Numbered from the stretch's first letter, positions 42,586-52,299 are shown. The stretch: DNA of 64,000 bases from Paenibacillus hemerocallicola (GCF_006265175.1 NZ_VDCQ01000007.1:124001-188000); one strand, 5' to 3'. Program-made: numbers and translations. The notes: a model not told the origin generated them from the letters alone.

Positions 42586-43521
42586 CTACCATAAGCTCGT
42601 CTCGCTTACTTTCCTGCTCGCGTAGTTGCCGATCGACAGGAAAAGCACGGCAATTACCGAATTGAACAGACCGACTGCGGTAGCGTAGCTGAAATCGCTG
42701 GAGACGAGTCCGCGGCGGTATACGTAGGTTGCGATAATATCCGACGTCTCGAAATTGGCTCCGTTGGACAGCAGCAGCACCTTCTCGAATGAAACCGACA
42801 TGATCGCGCCGATATTGAACAGCAGCATGACGATGATCGTCGGAGCGATGCCGGGAATCGTCACATGCCACATCTGCTTCCAGCGGTTGGCCCCGTCCAT
42901 CTTGGCCGCTTCATACAGTTGCGGATCGACGCCGGTCAGCGCGGCCAAATAAATGATCGAGCCCCAGCCGACGCTTTGCCATATTTCGGACGAAATGTAG
43001 ATCGTGCGAAACCATTCCGGCAGCATCAGAAATTGCACGCGCTCGAAGCCGATTAATTCGCGAACCTGATTGATCAGTCCGTCGTGGGAGACGAAGTTGA
43101 CTATAATGCCGCATACGACGACCGTCGATAAAAAGTGCGGCATGTAGCTGACCGTCTGCACGAATTTTTTGAACAAACGGTGTCTCAGCTCGTTCAGCAG
43201 CAGCGCCAGCACGATCGGAGCGGGGAACGAAAACAAAATATGGTACAAACCGATCAAGAGCGTATTGCGGATAAGCTTGTAAAAATACGGGTCCGACAAA
43301 AACTCGCGAAAATGTTTGAGCCCCACCCACGGGCTGCCCCAAATGCCGTCAAATACGCTATAGTTTTTGAAGCCGATGACGATCCCGAACATCGGAACAT
43401 AACAGAACAGGATGAAATAAACAAACGGGATCGCAAATATCAAATAGTAGTACCTGCTCTTTTTCATGCGCCGGTACGCATACGCCCAGCCCCGTTCCGC
43501 TTCATCCGGCACCGCTTTCAA
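42586..43521 (-). CDS. LplB-type sugar ABC permease
   Basis: 311 residues if read from TTG 43521, with six membrane helices and the EAA-type loop YEAAKMDGANRWKQMWHVTIPGI. The TTG has only a weak ribosome binding site. Thirteen codons further upstream an in-frame ATT at 43560 is preceded by GGGAGGAGATATCC at ideal spacing, so translation may start there (IRHAARNTAGYEPLKAV...). It is the first gene of the transporter operon, with direct repeats about 125-150 bp upstream. Confidence 0.9.
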   Translation of the reverse strand: MKAVPDEAERGWAYAYRRMKKSRYYYLIFAIPFVYFILFCYVPMFGIVIGFKNYSVFDGIWGSPWVGLKHFREFLSDPYFYKLIRNTLLIGLYHILFSFPAPIVLALLLNELRHRLFKKFVQTVSYMPHFLSTVVVCGIIVNFVSHDGLINQVRELIGFERVQFLMLPEWFRTIYISSEIWQSVGWGSIIYLAALTGVDPQLYEAAKMDGANRWKQMWHVTIPGIAPTIIVMLLFNIGAIMSVSFEKVLLLSNGANFETSDIIATYVYRRGLVSSDFSYATAVGLFNSVIAVLFLSIGNYASRKVSETSLW

Positions 43522-43684
43522 AGGTTCGTATCCCGCAGTATTGCGAGCCGCATGTCGAATGGATATCTCCTCCCTTCCTGTCGGATGTATTTCTTGCCTG
43601 ATTCCAGATTATCCGTTCGGCCGCGCCGCGACTATTGGCAAAACGGGCGAAATGGAGTCGTTTTCGCCACAATTCCGGAGATGA

Positions 43685-43712
43685 TGCAAATTTCTACGTT
43701 GCTGCAAATCTC
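43685..43712 (-). promoter_or_regulatory. Candidate AraC-type operator upstream of the first Lpl operon
   Basis: On the minus strand GAGATTTGCA and GAAATTTGCA are direct repeats starting 18 bp apart. They also lie inside a larger imperfect dyad (GGAGAT ... ATCTCC). The position upstream of the lplB-like start fits activation by the membrane AraC regulator. Confidence 0.4.
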
Positions 43713-43742
43713 CGCCAGCGGCGAGACCATACCGGCCGTCAA

Positions 43743-43787
43743 GCCAAAAGACCGGCTCCCGCGCATCGGCGGACCGGTCTTTTTGGC
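43743..43787 (-). terminator. Terminator of the ferredoxin-NADP reductase gene
   Basis: GCCAAAAGACCGG and CCGGTCTTTTTGGC form a strong stem with T/A runs on both sides, about 105 bp after the reductase stop. Confidence 0.8.
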
Positions 43788-43893
43788 GAAATGACAGAAT
43801 GGACGATTCCGCTTCCTTCTTTCGTGCCGTCGAACGCGAAAAAGCCGCAGCTCCAGTTTCATCGCTGCGACTCGAAATACCGCCGGCCATTAT

Positions 43894-44928
43894 TCATTCA
43901 ATTACGCCGAGTGCCCGGTTTTTCTCTTTGAACCGGTCATTATGCGAGGAGACGTAAGCCATACGGGGCGCCTCCGGGTCCATGTACAATTTGGCGCTGT
44001 TGACCGCCAACACCGCATCCGAGAACGCTCCCGCAATCAGATTGACCTTGCTCGCATAGTTGACGAAGTCGCCCGCCGCATAGATGCCCGGCATGTTCGT
44101 CTCCAGCTTGCCGTTCGCGAACACATTCCACTCGTCCATATCGAGCCCCCACCCGGTAATTCCCGTAAAATCGGATTTCAGCCCGTGGTTGACAATAACC
44201 GCATCGACATCCAGCTGCTCGATTTCTCCGGTATCCACGTGGCTGATCGTCACCTTGTGAATCGTCTCCCCGTTGCCGCTATGCAGTTGGGTCAGGGCAT
44301 AAGGAGTCCGTACGTCGACGGAGGAGGTCTTCATCCGGATAATGCTCTTCTCATGTCCTCCGAACTTGTCGCGGCGATGAGCGACGGTAACGGACGCCGC
44401 GATCGGCTCCAGCTCGTTGGCCCAGTCTACCGCCGAATTGCCGCCGCCCGATATGAGCACCCGTTTGCCGCGGAACGGCTCCAGCTCCTGCACGGTATAA
44501 TGCAGGTTGGTGATCTCGTAACGCTCGGCTCCTTCAATCTCCAGCTTGGCCATCTTCAGAATGCCCCGTCCCAGAGCGAGAACGATCGTACGCGTCCAAT
44601 GCCTTTCTCCCGACTCGGCTGCGAGCACATACGTTCCGTCCTTTCGCCGCTCCAGCCCCGTAATTTGCTGCCCGAAGACCAGGGTCGGCTCGAAGAGCCG
44701 CGCCTGGCGGGCAAGCTGCACGATCAGCTGCTCGCATACGATCGGAGCGAAGCCGCCTACATCCCATATCATTTTCTCGGGATAAATGAGCATGCGTCCG
44801 CCAAGCTCCTCCTTGGCTTCGATGAGCTTCGTCTTCAAATCGCGCATCCCGCTATAAAAAGCGGCGTACATCCCTGCAGGACCTCCGCCAATGATCGTTA
44901 CATCATACAATTCCAAATGCTCCGCCAC
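43894..44928 (-). CDS. Ferredoxin--NADP(+) reductase, TrxB-like type
   Basis: 344 residues from a GTG start (AGGAGG 8 nt upstream). The FAD-binding [16 protein letters not shown] and NAD(P)-binding [15 protein letters not shown] motifs are present, and the second FAD motif [22 protein letters not shown] is conserved. The redox-active CxxC of thioredoxin reductase is missing, which is the mark of the YumC/YcgT-type ferredoxin-NADP reductases. It passes electrons between NADPH and ferredoxin or flavodoxin. It is a single-gene unit. Confidence 0.9.
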   Translation of the reverse strand: MAEHLELYDVTIIGGGPAGMYAAFYSGMRDLKTKLIEAKEELGGRMLIYPEKMIWDVGGFAPIVCEQLIVQLARQARLFEPTLVFGQQITGLERRKDGTYVLAAESGERHWTRTIVLALGRGILKMAKLEIEGAERYEITNLHYTVQELEPFRGKRVLISGGGNSAVDWANELEPIAASVTVAHRRDKFGGHEKSIIRMKTSSVDVRTPYALTQLHSGNGETIHKVTISHVDTGEIEQLDVDAVIVNHGLKSDFTGITGWGLDMDEWNVFANGKLETNMPGIYAAGDFVNYASKVNLIAGAFSDAVLAVNSAKLYMDPEAPRMAYVSSHNDRFKEKNRALGVIE

Positions 44929-45138
44929 AATGAAAACCTCCTGTATGCCCTTCTTCCTCTCAAGCAGTTGATAGTTATTCTCAATCTCACATCAGCAATT
45001 GTATCCCGTAATTCCCATACCGACAATGGACAAACTCATTCGATTTTTTGTACAAATTGCATGACGTCACCCGGCCGGATCGATCCTGTTACCGATCACC
45101 CCATGCCGGGCGTCTTCCGGACAAGAAACATTTTCGGG

Positions 45139-45420
45139 TCAGGCGAGCACTCGCAGCACTTCATCGATTTTTTGCCGTTGGAAATGACGCCGTCGTTCAT
45201 TCACGTCAGGAAGTCCACTTCGTACACCCGGCCGTTCCTCACCGCCGGCAGCGCCTGCCACACCGGATCGGCGAGCAGCCGCCTCTCCGCTCCCGGCTCT
45301 TGGCTGTACCATTTGTCGAAGGCGATGAACAAATGGTCGGCTGCCGCTTCCCAGCCCGCCTTTATGCAGGCCGGGGTTTATTTCACCAGTACAGCGCGGA
45401 CACCCGCTTCGGATGCGCGG
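45139..45420 (-). pseudogene. Remnant of an iron-siderophore ABC binding protein
   Basis: On the minus strand HPKRVSALYW, typical of an N-terminal part, is followed directly in another frame by AADHLFIAFDKWYSQEPGAE and WQALPAVRNGRVYEVDFLT, the usual C-terminal lobe of FhuD/FeuA-like proteins. A TGA interrupts at what should be a Trp (LT-stop-MNDGVISNGKK), and one more shift is needed for the ending KKIDEVLRVLA. The gene has lost its middle and has at least two further lesions, so it is inactive. Confidence 0.7.
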
Positions 45421-45529
45421 GAACGCTCGCTTGTCCGAACTGGTCGGTCACAATTCTATATTTTCATCTGCGAAAACAAAAAGCCGCGTATCGAGTAGTG
45501 AATCGATACACAGCTTCTATTTCCTGCAG

Positions 45530-45845
45530 CCGCGCCAAGCACAAAGAAGCGGTCAAGCTGTTCGTCAGCTATGCCTCTTCCCGCGAGGCCCAGCAACAGG
45601 TGCGGGCGCGCACGCTCAGCATTCCCGCTTCGAAGCCCGCCGCCGAAGCGGCTTTGCCCGATGGGGACGGCTTGAACCGTCCCGAGCATTTTCAGCTGTT
45701 CCGGGAAATTATCCCGTCCTTTCGCTGGCATGCGGATTTGGGACTCCCGATCCGGCTGCTGGACCCGCTCCACCATCAATTGAAGCTGTATTGGTCCGGC
45801 ATGATCGACGATAACGCCTTGATGGAGCAGCTGCGCCGTTTGTAA
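45530..45845 (+). pseudogene. C-terminal remnant of a sugar ABC solute-binding protein
   Basis: About 100 codons on the plus strand encode KHKEAVKLFVSYASSREAQQQ, RPEHFQLFREIIPSFRWHAD and LDPLHHQLKLYWSGMIDDNALMEQLRR, the typical C-terminus of a family 1 sugar-binding protein. The upstream part of the same frame shows no homology and has no start or signal peptide. It is a truncated relic facing the end of the second Lpl transporter. Confidence 0.7.
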
Positions 45846-45861
45846 CGGCAGCAGCCTCCGC

Positions 45862-46746
45862 TCATCCCTTCACGCTGCCGAGCACGATCCCCTTGACGAA
45901 AAACTTCTGCAGAAACGGGTAGACGGCGATAATCGGCAGGGCGCCGAGGAATATTTGTGCCGACTTGACCGTCTGGCTGGACAGCTCCCTCATCATCTCC
46001 ACCTCGCTATCCGACATGGCGCTCATATCCTGTTGGATTATGACGGTCTGCAAATAGCTTTGCAGCGGATAGTTCGTCGGATCGTTCATGTAGATGAGCC
46101 CGTCGAACCATGCGTTCCAGTGGCCTACCATCGTAAACAGCAGCACCGTGGCCAGCACAGGCTTGGACAGCGGGATAAACAGGCTCCACAGAGTACGCAT
46201 ATGTCCAGCACCATCGATGAAGGCGGCCTCCTCCAGCTCCTTCGGGAGGGCCCGGAAAAAGTTGAGCAGCAAGATGACGTTGAACACCGGCACCGCTCCC
46301 GGCAGCACGAGCGCCCAAATCGTATCCATCAAGCCGGTGTTTTTCACGGTCATGTATGTCGGAATCAGTCCGCCGCCGAACAAGGCGGTCAGGAAAAAGT
46401 ACCATACGTACACCGTCCGCAGCTTGAAATCGCGCGCCTCCTTGGACAGCGGATACGCGATCAGCACGCACATCGTCATATTGACGATCGTCCCTAGCAC
46501 GAGCCGTTGGAGCGATATGCCGAACGAACGGGTAAATTCCACTTTGCGGACGACGAATTCATAGGCCTTGAACGTAAACTCGACGGGCCACAGCCCGACC
46601 TTCCCCGCCGCCGCGGCTCCGCTCGAGCTGAACGACACCGCGAGGACGTGGATGATCGGAAACAGGCATAAGAAGGCGAGCAACGCCATGAAGAAGTAAT
46701 TTCCTGCTATAAACAGCTTTCGGCTCAATGACGGACTTTCGACCAC
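45862..46746 (-). CDS. LplC-type sugar ABC permease of the second transporter
   Basis: 294 residues from GTG 46746 (AAGGAGGGAACAGGG upstream). Six membrane helices and the loop EEAAFIDGAGHMRTLWSLFIPLSKP are visible, and the ending YPFLQKFFVKGIVLGSVKG is typical. It is 17 bp after the LplB-like gene and ends 16 bp from the plus-strand remnant. Confidence 0.92.
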   Translation of the reverse strand: MVESPSLSRKLFIAGNYFFMALLAFLCLFPIIHVLAVSFSSSGAAAAGKVGLWPVEFTFKAYEFVVRKVEFTRSFGISLQRLVLGTIVNMTMCVLIAYPLSKEARDFKLRTVYVWYFFLTALFGGGLIPTYMTVKNTGLMDTIWALVLPGAVPVFNVILLLNFFRALPKELEEAAFIDGAGHMRTLWSLFIPLSKPVLATVLLFTMVGHWNAWFDGLIYMNDPTNYPLQSYLQTVIIQQDMSAMSDSEVEMMRELSSQTVKSAQIFLGALPIIAVYPFLQKFFVKGIVLGSVKG

Positions 46747-46763
46747 CCCTGTTCCCTCCTTCT

Positions 46764-47672
46764 CTAGAAGATGCGATAATTGGCCAATCGGTAAGCGAGC
46801 AAATACGAGACCGAGATCATGACGAGCGACACGACCGATTTCAATAGGCCGATGGCGGTAGCCAAGCTGTATTGGGCGTTCTCGAGTCCCATCCGGTACA
46901 CCATCGTATCGATAATATCCCCGCTCTCATACACGTAAGGACTGTACAGGTTGAACACCTGCTCGAAGCCCGCGTTCAATATTTGCCCCAAGCTTAGCGT
47001 CATGAGCAAAATGATGACCGGACGGATGCCGGGCAATGTAATATGCCACGTCTGGCGCCAGCGTCCGGCTCCGTCGATTACGGCCGATTCGTACAGCGCC
47101 GGATCTACCCCGGACAATGCGGCCAAATACACAATCGTGCTGAAGCCGAATTCCTTCCATTCGTTGGATATGACGATCGTGTAAGGAAACCATTTGTTAT
47201 CCCCGAGAAAAAAGATCGGATCGATTCCCCCCCAGCCTAGCGCTTTGTTGACAATGCCTTGGCCAGGCGACAGGATATCGATGAGAATGCCGGCCAAAAT
47301 CGTCCAAGATAAAAAGTGCGGCAAATAAATGAGCGTCTGGACAGCGCGCTTGAACGCGGCCTTTCCGATTTCGTTCAGCAATAGCGCCGTTCCGATCGGG
47401 GCGATGAGTCCTGCCACGATTTTCATCATCGCGATAAACAGCGTGTTCCAGAATACTTCTATCGTGCTCGGCAAGCTGAAGACATAGGTGAAATTGCGCA
47501 AGCCTACCCATTCCGAGCCGAGAATGCCTTTGGCCGGAATATATTTCTGAAATGCCATGACGAGTCCGCCCATCGGAATATAATGATAGATGAACACGAT
47601 GATGGCGCCCGGCAATATCATCAGATGGAGCGGCAGCTCCCTCCATCGCTTTGCGTTTCGTATCGCTCTCAA
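46764..47672 (-). CDS. LplB-type sugar ABC permease of the second transporter
   Basis: 302 residues from a TTG start; GGGAGGGGGCGG lies upstream. Six membrane helices and the loop YESAVIDGAGRWRQTWHITLPGI place it in the LplB group. It pairs with the LplC-like gene downstream and the binding-protein gene upstream, from which it is separated by a 390-bp interval with a hairpin. Confidence 0.92.
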   Translation of the reverse strand: MRAIRNAKRWRELPLHLMILPGAIIVFIYHYIPMGGLVMAFQKYIPAKGILGSEWVGLRNFTYVFSLPSTIEVFWNTLFIAMMKIVAGLIAPIGTALLLNEIGKAAFKRAVQTLIYLPHFLSWTILAGILIDILSPGQGIVNKALGWGGIDPIFFLGDNKWFPYTIVISNEWKEFGFSTIVYLAALSGVDPALYESAVIDGAGRWRQTWHITLPGIRPVIILLMTLSLGQILNAGFEQVFNLYSPYVYESGDIIDTMVYRMGLENAQYSLATAIGLLKSVVSLVMISVSYLLAYRLANYRIF

Positions 47673-48021
47673 AACCGACCCGCCCCCTCCCGTTCGTTAC
47701 CGGCTTCCCCGATTCCGCTTCCGAATCGATCTTGCGGCAAGCCGCAATCGGTGAAACCGCTGCCACATATGGACGGCCATTTCTTCATAGCTTCGTATGC
47801 CCCTTTCCGCGGTGTCCCTTCGAACGGCTCCGCTCGTCCTGTCAGTCCCGTCGTCCGACATGCAAACCGGATACCGTAACCCAATCTTAGCGGCATAGCG
47901 CGGACGCCACAACGATCCGTTTCGTTACTTCTATTCCGATACGCAGGAAATGCCCCGCCGCATCCGTTCGGAATAGTTGCTGCGGCACGGAATACGTCAT
48001 CGGCCCGTCCGATGCAAATGC
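47673..48021. other. Non-coding spacer between binding-protein and permease genes
   Basis: About 350 bp without a credible gene. It may hold a secondary promoter for the permeases; no clear hexamer pair was found. Confidence 0.4.
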
Positions 48022-48046
48022 GAAAGGCGCAGCAGCTGCGCCTTTC
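48022..48046 (-). terminator. Attenuating hairpin after the second LplA-type gene
   Basis: GAAAGGCGCAG and CTGCGCCTTTC form a perfect 11-bp stem with a 3-nt loop, 17 bp after the stop codon. A weak T tail suggests partial read-through, which would make binding protein in excess over permease, or it may serve as an RNA-stabilising 3' end. Confidence 0.65.
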
Positions 48047-48063
48047 CTATGTTGCACAACGTA

Positions 48064-49722
48064 TTATTTTTTCTGCGTGGCGTACCAGTCGTTGACTTCC
48101 TTCGTAATGATGTCTCCGCCTTGCTTCTTCCAATCCGCTACGTACTTGTCGAACGCGTCGAGTCCCAAATTGCCGGTTACGATTTTGACGAACGTTTCGT
48201 TCCGCAGCTTCTTCAGCTGCTCGTTGCGCTCGGCCATCGTCGCCGTCGGCGTCGTGTAGAACTGGTTCGGCACGAACCGGTCGTCCTTTATAATCTGGTC
48301 GATAATGCCGGCCGAGCCGCCCGGACCGTTTTGCGCGTATTCGCCCCACAGATTTTTCTGTCCGCCCTTGTACAGCATGATCCGGTCGTATACCTTCTTG
48401 CGTTCCGGAGCGAGCTCCTCGGGCTTGATTTTGCCGTCCAGCACCGCGGTCGCCTGACGGTAGTTCTCGATGTTGTTGTCCGGCAAATAAATTTTCACCG
48501 GCGAATACGTCCAGAGCGCCGACCCGTCTTCCTTGCTCGGCACGATATATTTGTAATACACGTCTTCGGACTTGTTGTAATAATACGTCTGCAGCCAGAA
48601 GTCCATCATTTTGAATATCGCTTCCGGATTTTTCGTGCCTTTCTTCACAACCCAATAGTAGCTGAAAATGTTCAGCGGCAGCTGCGCCTTGAACGGCTTC
48701 CCGTCCACAGTCGGCATCGGATACGCCTGCCACTCCTGATTCGGAGTCAGCGAGACGAGCGGCGAGTTCGCCGATCCCCGGCCGCCGATCATCATGCCGA
48801 TCTTGTTGCCGCCGATGCTCTCGTTCACCTTGTTGCCGTCCTTGACGATAAATTCCGGATCGAAATGGCCGGCTTTGTACATTTCGCTAAGCTTCGTCAG
48901 CGCCTGCTTCATTTCAGGCTGAATTTCGCTGTACGCCAAATTGCCGGAAGCGTCCTTAGTCCAGAAATCCGCGTAAGCGCCGAAGCCGTTCAGCAGACCG
49001 ACAGCCATCGAAAGCTCCTTGTCCATCGCCAGGCCGAACGTGTCATCCTTGCCGTTGCCGTCCGGGTCCTTCTTCGTAAAAGCGTCGGCGATCGCCACCA
49101 GATCGTCGATCGTCTTCGGATCGGGAAGCTGCAGCTTCTCCTTCCAGTCTTTGCGGATCCACAGGATGGACGGTCCTTCCTTCGCCACCCCGGACCACGG
49201 GATCGCCATCAGCTTGCCGTCGAACGTCGCCGATTTGAGCACCGTCTCACCGGCCTCCTGCATGACCTTCTTGATCGATTCCGGCGCATGGTCATTGTAG
49301 ACTTTCGTCAAATCCTCCAGCTGCCCGGCTTCGTACAATTGTCGAAACTGTTGGGGAGTCGCCGCGAAAAAGTCGGGTATTTCCCCGGACGCGATCATCA
49401 GGTTCGTCTTCTTGTCGTATTCGGTGTTCGGCACGTACCATTGCGTCTTCACCTTGATACCGTATTTCTCCAGAAGCGTCCGCGTCCAAATATTGTTGTT
49501 GATGTCTTCCCCGTTGAAAAACTTCGTCGTCGGGAAGCTGTAATTCACCGTCGTCAATTCGATCGGCGGGTCGTACTTCTCCGGTACCGTCTTGCCTGCC
49601 GCTGTCCCCTGATTGCCCGCGCCCGCCGGCGTCTTCGCGCCTTCATCCGTCTTGCCGCACGCCGCTAATAATGGAACCGCTATCAAACTTAAGCCGACCA
49701 ACATGCTGACTGTTCGTTTCAT
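48064..49722 (-). CDS. LplA-type solute-binding lipoprotein of the second transporter
   Basis: 552 residues with lipobox LAAC. The fold is the large LplA type. KKDPDGNGKDDTFGLAMD is an EF-hand-like calcium loop common in this family. It closely resembles the orphan binding protein at 60897-62555 along its whole length. It would supply the LplB/LplC pair downstream, and its gene is divergent from the membrane AraC regulator, the probable activator. Confidence 0.92.
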   Translation of the reverse strand: MKRTVSMLVGLSLIAVPLLAACGKTDEGAKTPAGAGNQGTAAGKTVPEKYDPPIELTTVNYSFPTTKFFNGEDINNNIWTRTLLEKYGIKVKTQWYVPNTEYDKKTNLMIASGEIPDFFAATPQQFRQLYEAGQLEDLTKVYNDHAPESIKKVMQEAGETVLKSATFDGKLMAIPWSGVAKEGPSILWIRKDWKEKLQLPDPKTIDDLVAIADAFTKKDPDGNGKDDTFGLAMDKELSMAVGLLNGFGAYADFWTKDASGNLAYSEIQPEMKQALTKLSEMYKAGHFDPEFIVKDGNKVNESIGGNKIGMMIGGRGSANSPLVSLTPNQEWQAYPMPTVDGKPFKAQLPLNIFSYYWVVKKGTKNPEAIFKMMDFWLQTYYYNKSEDVYYKYIVPSKEDGSALWTYSPVKIYLPDNNIENYRQATAVLDGKIKPEELAPERKKVYDRIMLYKGGQKNLWGEYAQNGPGGSAGIIDQIIKDDRFVPNQFYTTPTATMAERNEQLKKLRNETFVKIVTGNLGLDAFDKYVADWKKQGGDIITKEVNDWYATQKK

Positions 49723-49987
49723 CTTGCTCTCTAGCCCCTTTCGATCCCGATATGAGGGACACCCCGTAATGTCCGGTATCCTTGATGCCCATAGTAAGCG
49801 CTCCCGTCTGCCGGCACAACAATCCGTTTCGCCGCATCTATTCCGAACCGGAGCTTCTTGGTCCTGCAGGCAACTTTCTGCTATTCAGAATAAGAGATGC
49901 GAAACGGAATAGTCGAAAACGATGGTTGAAATCGGTTTCATCCGGTATACTTATGGGTACGCACCCGCCAAGAACGGAGGAAACACC

Positions 49988-52219
49988 ATGGAACGCCGCA
50001 CCCGATTTAACGGCAAATCGTTGTTTGCCAAGCTGCTGCTCGGGTTCATGATCGTCATCTTCATCTCCTTCGCCTTCAACTTGTTCGCTTATCATTTCTT
50101 CTACGACCAGATGCGCGACCAGCTGATCCGCTCCAATTCGATAAGCGTATCCAAGACGGTGGACGGCTATGAGAAACAGCTGAGCCAGCTGGACGATCTG
50201 CTCACCCGTTATTATTTCGACAATTCGGTCACGGCGCTCAAGAAAGGAAATATCGACTCCGATTTTCCGATCGTCAACGAGCTGGCCGACGAATTCAAAT
50301 CGATTGTCGGCAACTACAACCTTGACTTGGAGAACGTTTTCATTTACTTCAAGGAGCAGAGCTTCGTCATCGACAAGAACGGGTACACGCGGGCGGAAGA
50401 TATGTTCGGCAAATATTACGTCAACTCCGAGTACGGCTCCGACTTCTGGGCCAAGCAATTTGCGGAAGACTTTCACTTCCGCGCCTTTCCTTCGGCCGAA
50501 TTCAAGAAGTACCGGATCGATCTCGTTACGCCTGACCAAGGCAGATACTTTCCGATTATTATCAAAAGCCAGATCGGCAGCCAATTTTATATCGGCGCGC
50601 TCGTCGACACGGACCGCATGTTCGCCGCGTTGAAGGAAGCTTCGGACAATCCTTTCTATATGACGGACCGGTCCGGAGAGCTGTTTTTCAGCACGGGCAC
50701 CCGCCCCGACAAGATGCCGGAGCTTGCGCCCGATCGCGCATACGAGCTGCATGCGAACAACTACTTTTTCTATCAGAAGGGCCTGTTGTCCGGACTTACT
50801 TACGTCAGCGTCGTCCCTTACCAGAGCGTGGCGTCCCAGCTGACCAAAATGAACGTGCTGCTGCTGACGTTGTTCGCCTTCTCGATTCTAATCAGTGTCG
50901 CCATATCCGTATTGCTCAGCGTCCGCTTCAAAAATCCGGTACAGCGGATCGTCGAGTCGCTGAGGCAAATGAATCCGGCTATCCGGCACAGCAGCAGCAT
51001 CCACGAATTCAACGTGATCAGCGAAGGGCTCGAGCATATTATCGAATCCGTTCACCGCAAAAATTCGCTGCTGCAAAAATACGGCTACTTGGACAAGATC
51101 AAAAGCATTCAGGCGCTCGATACCGAAATGCAGTCGCTCGTCGAGACGGACCGGCCGTTTCATTTCATTATGTTTCATATTCATTATACCCGGGAATACG
51201 AGCTTCTTGGCAACGAGCATCCGCTCAAGGCGACTTATTTTCTGGAATTTATCAATTTGAACGTGACCGAATCGTTTCCGGACTCTATGACGATGCAGAT
51301 CGAGAAGGACCGCATCTTGGCCATCATATTCACGCCAGCCGACGTCTCTTCCGACATTTCGGAGAAGCTGCTATACTTCAAGCGGGTCTTCGATCGGGAC
51401 AAGGCGTATTACCAGCTGACGATCGCCTGTCAGCGTCGTCTATGGGAGCCTTCGGAGTTCACGGCCGCTTACGAGGCTGCGGGCGAGATGGTGAGAAGCC
51501 GCAAGCTGAACGACGAGACCCAGATCGTGGAAGACGTCGGCGCTACCGAGCCGCTCATGTTCTGGACGTCCGAGGAGGAGCGCAGCTTCGCCGCCATGCT
51601 GGAAGCGGGCAACGAAGCGCAGCTGCTGGCACTGGCGCGCGGCTCGCTCCTGCGGCTCGACAAAAGCGATGCCTCCGCCTGGCATTACCGCCAATTCGCA
51701 AGCGACCTAGTGTCCAAGGTGCTGATGGCGCTTATGGCCCACAAAATCGATACGCATGCGCTCTATTCGAAAGGCTCTCCGTTCGACGAGATCGAACGGT
51801 TCGTCTCAGCGGAGCAGTACGCCCTATTTTTCGAGCGGCTGCTCGGGCAAGCGTCTGCCCTGATCAAAGAAAAGCGCGAGGCGCGCGACCCGATCGTCGA
51901 TTTCGTCGTCCGTTTTATCGAGGAGCACTATGGGGACGATATTTACCAAGACTTGATCGCGGACCGGCTGAATATCTCGACCGGCTATTTGCGGAACTAC
52001 TTCAAGGAGAAAACCGGCCAAAACTTGAGCGATTATTTGAACGAATACCGGATCGAGAAAGCGAAGGAAATGCTAGAGGTTACCGAGGACAAAATCCAGG
52101 ACATCGCCGCCAAGGTCGGCTACCAGAACGCCAATTCGTTCACCCGGATGTTCCGGCGCCTGACCGGCATTACGCCCGGCGAATACCGCAGGGAGAAGAT
52201 TTTGAACCCGCAAAAGTGA
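49988..52219 (+). CDS. Membrane AraC-type regulator of the second Lpl transporter
   Basis: ATG 49988 has CGGAGGAAACACC upstream; an in-frame ATG at 49922 lacks one. About 743 residues: TM1 (LLLGFMIVIFISFAFNLFAYHFF) near the N-terminus, an extracytoplasmic sensor, TM2 (NVLLLTLFAFSILISVAISVLL) near residue 290, and a C-terminal AraC double HTH (IYQDLIADRLNISTGYLRNYFKEKTGQNLSDYLNEYR ... IQDIAAKVGYQNANSFTRMFRRLTG). It is divergent from the binding-protein gene with about 265 bp between, the standard arrangement for local sugar-responsive control. Confidence 0.9.
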   Translation: MERRTRFNGKSLFAKLLLGFMIVIFISFAFNLFAYHFFYDQMRDQLIRSNSISVSKTVDGYEKQLSQLDDLLTRYYFDNSVTALKKGNIDSDFPIVNELADEFKSIVGNYNLDLENVFIYFKEQSFVIDKNGYTRAEDMFGKYYVNSEYGSDFWAKQFAEDFHFRAFPSAEFKKYRIDLVTPDQGRYFPIIIKSQIGSQFYIGALVDTDRMFAALKEASDNPFYMTDRSGELFFSTGTRPDKMPELAPDRAYELHANNYFFYQKGLLSGLTYVSVVPYQSVASQLTKMNVLLLTLFAFSILISVAISVLLSVRFKNPVQRIVESLRQMNPAIRHSSSIHEFNVISEGLEHIIESVHRKNSLLQKYGYLDKIKSIQALDTEMQSLVETDRPFHFIMFHIHYTREYELLGNEHPLKATYFLEFINLNVTESFPDSMTMQIEKDRILAIIFTPADVSSDISEKLLYFKRVFDRDKAYYQLTIACQRRLWEPSEFTAAYEAAGEMVRSRKLNDETQIVEDVGATEPLMFWTSEEERSFAAMLEAGNEAQLLALARGSLLRLDKSDASAWHYRQFASDLVSKVLMALMAHKIDTHALYSKGSPFDEIERFVSAEQYALFFERLLGQASALIKEKREARDPIVDFVVRFIEEHYGDDIYQDLIADRLNISTGYLRNYFKEKTGQNLSDYLNEYRIEKAKEMLEVTEDKIQDIAAKVGYQNANSFTRMFRRLTGITPGEYRREKILNPQK

Positions 52220-52232
52220 TGGCGGTGCTCAC

Positions 52233-52265
52233 AACGAGGAGGAGCCTTGCTCGCCTCGTTTTTTT
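52233..52265 (+). terminator. Terminator of the membrane AraC regulator gene
   Basis: AACGAGGAGGAGC and GCTCGCCTCGTT form a stem followed by a T run, directly after the stop codon. Confidence 0.75.
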
Positions 52266-52299
52266 CGTTCAAGTCAACAAATAGTCCAGCAGCCCCGAC

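Noticed and set aside
43942-45498. 518-codon plus-strand frame
   Set aside because: Antisense to the ferredoxin-NADP reductase and the siderophore-binding remnant; no domain similarity.
47977-49668. 563-codon plus-strand frame
   Set aside because: Antisense of the second LplA-type binding protein; Arg-rich composition typical of shadow frames.
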